DNA of 21,037 nt from a virus. Location: positions 1 to 21,037 of the IMG/VR virus record IMGVR_UViG_3300021061_000053. The stretch is one strand, 5' to 3'. The notes beneath the pieces are model-generated. The model was not told the origin of the DNA and searched no databases. It worked only from the letters and a program-made list of their open reading frames with translations. Position 1 is the stretch's first letter, and each line of letters starts with the position of its first letter. A program made the position numbers and the translations under genes. Below are positions 20,892 through 21,037 of the stretch, piece after piece.

Positions 20892-21037
20892 CTATGTTCT
20901 GGGGTGCAATAAAAAATCATTACCGGGCATGAAGTTGCCACCAGTAGGGAAACCACCAAATCGTAAATAGTTGTTATAGCTTTTGCAAGCCGTTGGGGTT
21001 TTGGCACAACCTTGAACAACCGTTAAAGTATCTCCAA
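20892..21037 (-). CDS. C-terminal end of a DUF2163/BR0599-type tail hub protein
   Basis: A minus-strand frame enters from beyond 21037 and ends at TAG (20892-20894), giving 47 residues. The pattern GCAKTPTACKSYNNYLRFGGFP is diagnostic of the C-terminus of phage tail-hub proteins (DUF2163/BR0599 type): a cysteine, a KT, a second cysteine, then N..RFGGFP and a PGND. These proteins form the tail hub in gene transfer agents and lambda-like tails, beside NlpC/P60 and the large fibre protein, all of which are in this window. Here it is on the minus strand, convergent with the LamG gene, with about 140 bases between. It is cut by the window edge, not truncated. Confidence 0.82.
   Translation of the reverse strand, partial: GDTLTVVQGCAKTPTACKSYNNYLRFGGFPTGGNFMPGNDFLLHPRT

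Noticed and set aside
1-21037. tRNA, rRNA, CRISPR array, integrase or attachment site
   Set aside because: None was seen by eye. No spaced repeat array, no tRNA-like cloverleaf and no recombinase motif. A covariance-model search would be needed to be sure for tRNA.

Overview
This 21 kb window looks like part of the genome of a tailed phage or prophage of a cyanobacterium. Phage origin is shown by a GpA-type large terminase, a terminase small-subunit-like protein, a tail-tip peptidase, a large tail hub/fibre protein, a LamG tail protein and the C-terminal end of a second tail-hub protein. A cyanobacterial host is suggested by six intact copies of the palindrome GCGATCGC (HIP1) at 3105, 5057, 6455, 8652, 9086 and 12787, and by one site that fits the cyanobacterial LexA box. 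No integrase, tRNA, rRNA, CRISPR array or insertion sequence was seen, so lytic versus temperate life cannot be decided here.

Layout. 1-1.8 kb: a minus-strand partial gene with an LPD29-like start, plus an 86-residue gene. 1.8-5.3 kb: the packaging region, with terL on minus and terS-like on plus, separated by a plus-strand helix-turn-helix protein and a minus-strand unknown. 5.3-7.2 kb: small unknown genes, including a zinc-ribbon protein and a coiled-coil membrane protein. 7.2-11.5 kb: a tightly packed 11-gene minus-strand operon (85-residue unknown, 34-residue membrane peptide, deoxyribosyltransferase-like, dNMP kinase-like, 86-residue membrane protein, five tiny ORFs of 28, 20, 23, 25 and 54 residues, then a family B DNA polymerase). 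11.5-14 kb: a metallophosphoesterase and a DnaN-like sliding clamp. 14-17 kb: a possibly SOS-controlled gene, an HTH regulator, an NlpC/P60 peptidase and a cyanobacterial-type unknown. 17-21 kb: tail genes on plus, and the end of a tail-hub gene on minus at the edge.

How the genes fit together. The polymerase ends in QLMLI, which resembles the bacterial clamp-binding pentapeptide, and a phage-encoded bacterial-type clamp lies about 3.6 kb upstream. This suggests a self-contained polymerase-clamp pair, fed by nucleotide-metabolism genes in the polymerase operon. Four minus-strand genes (starts at 1290, 1701, 4759 and 6183) share one 32-bp promoter element with TTGACA and GATAAT boxes and look like one regulon. 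Seven small membrane proteins lie in the replication operon. They are the least explained part of the window: lysis, superinfection exclusion or membrane anchoring are possible roles, none of them shown by the sequence.

Two genes run off the window edges (1-1290 and 20892-21037). Apart from those, the longest stretch without a gene is about 290 bases (16833-17119), and it holds a hairpin, a promoter and a candidate small RNA.
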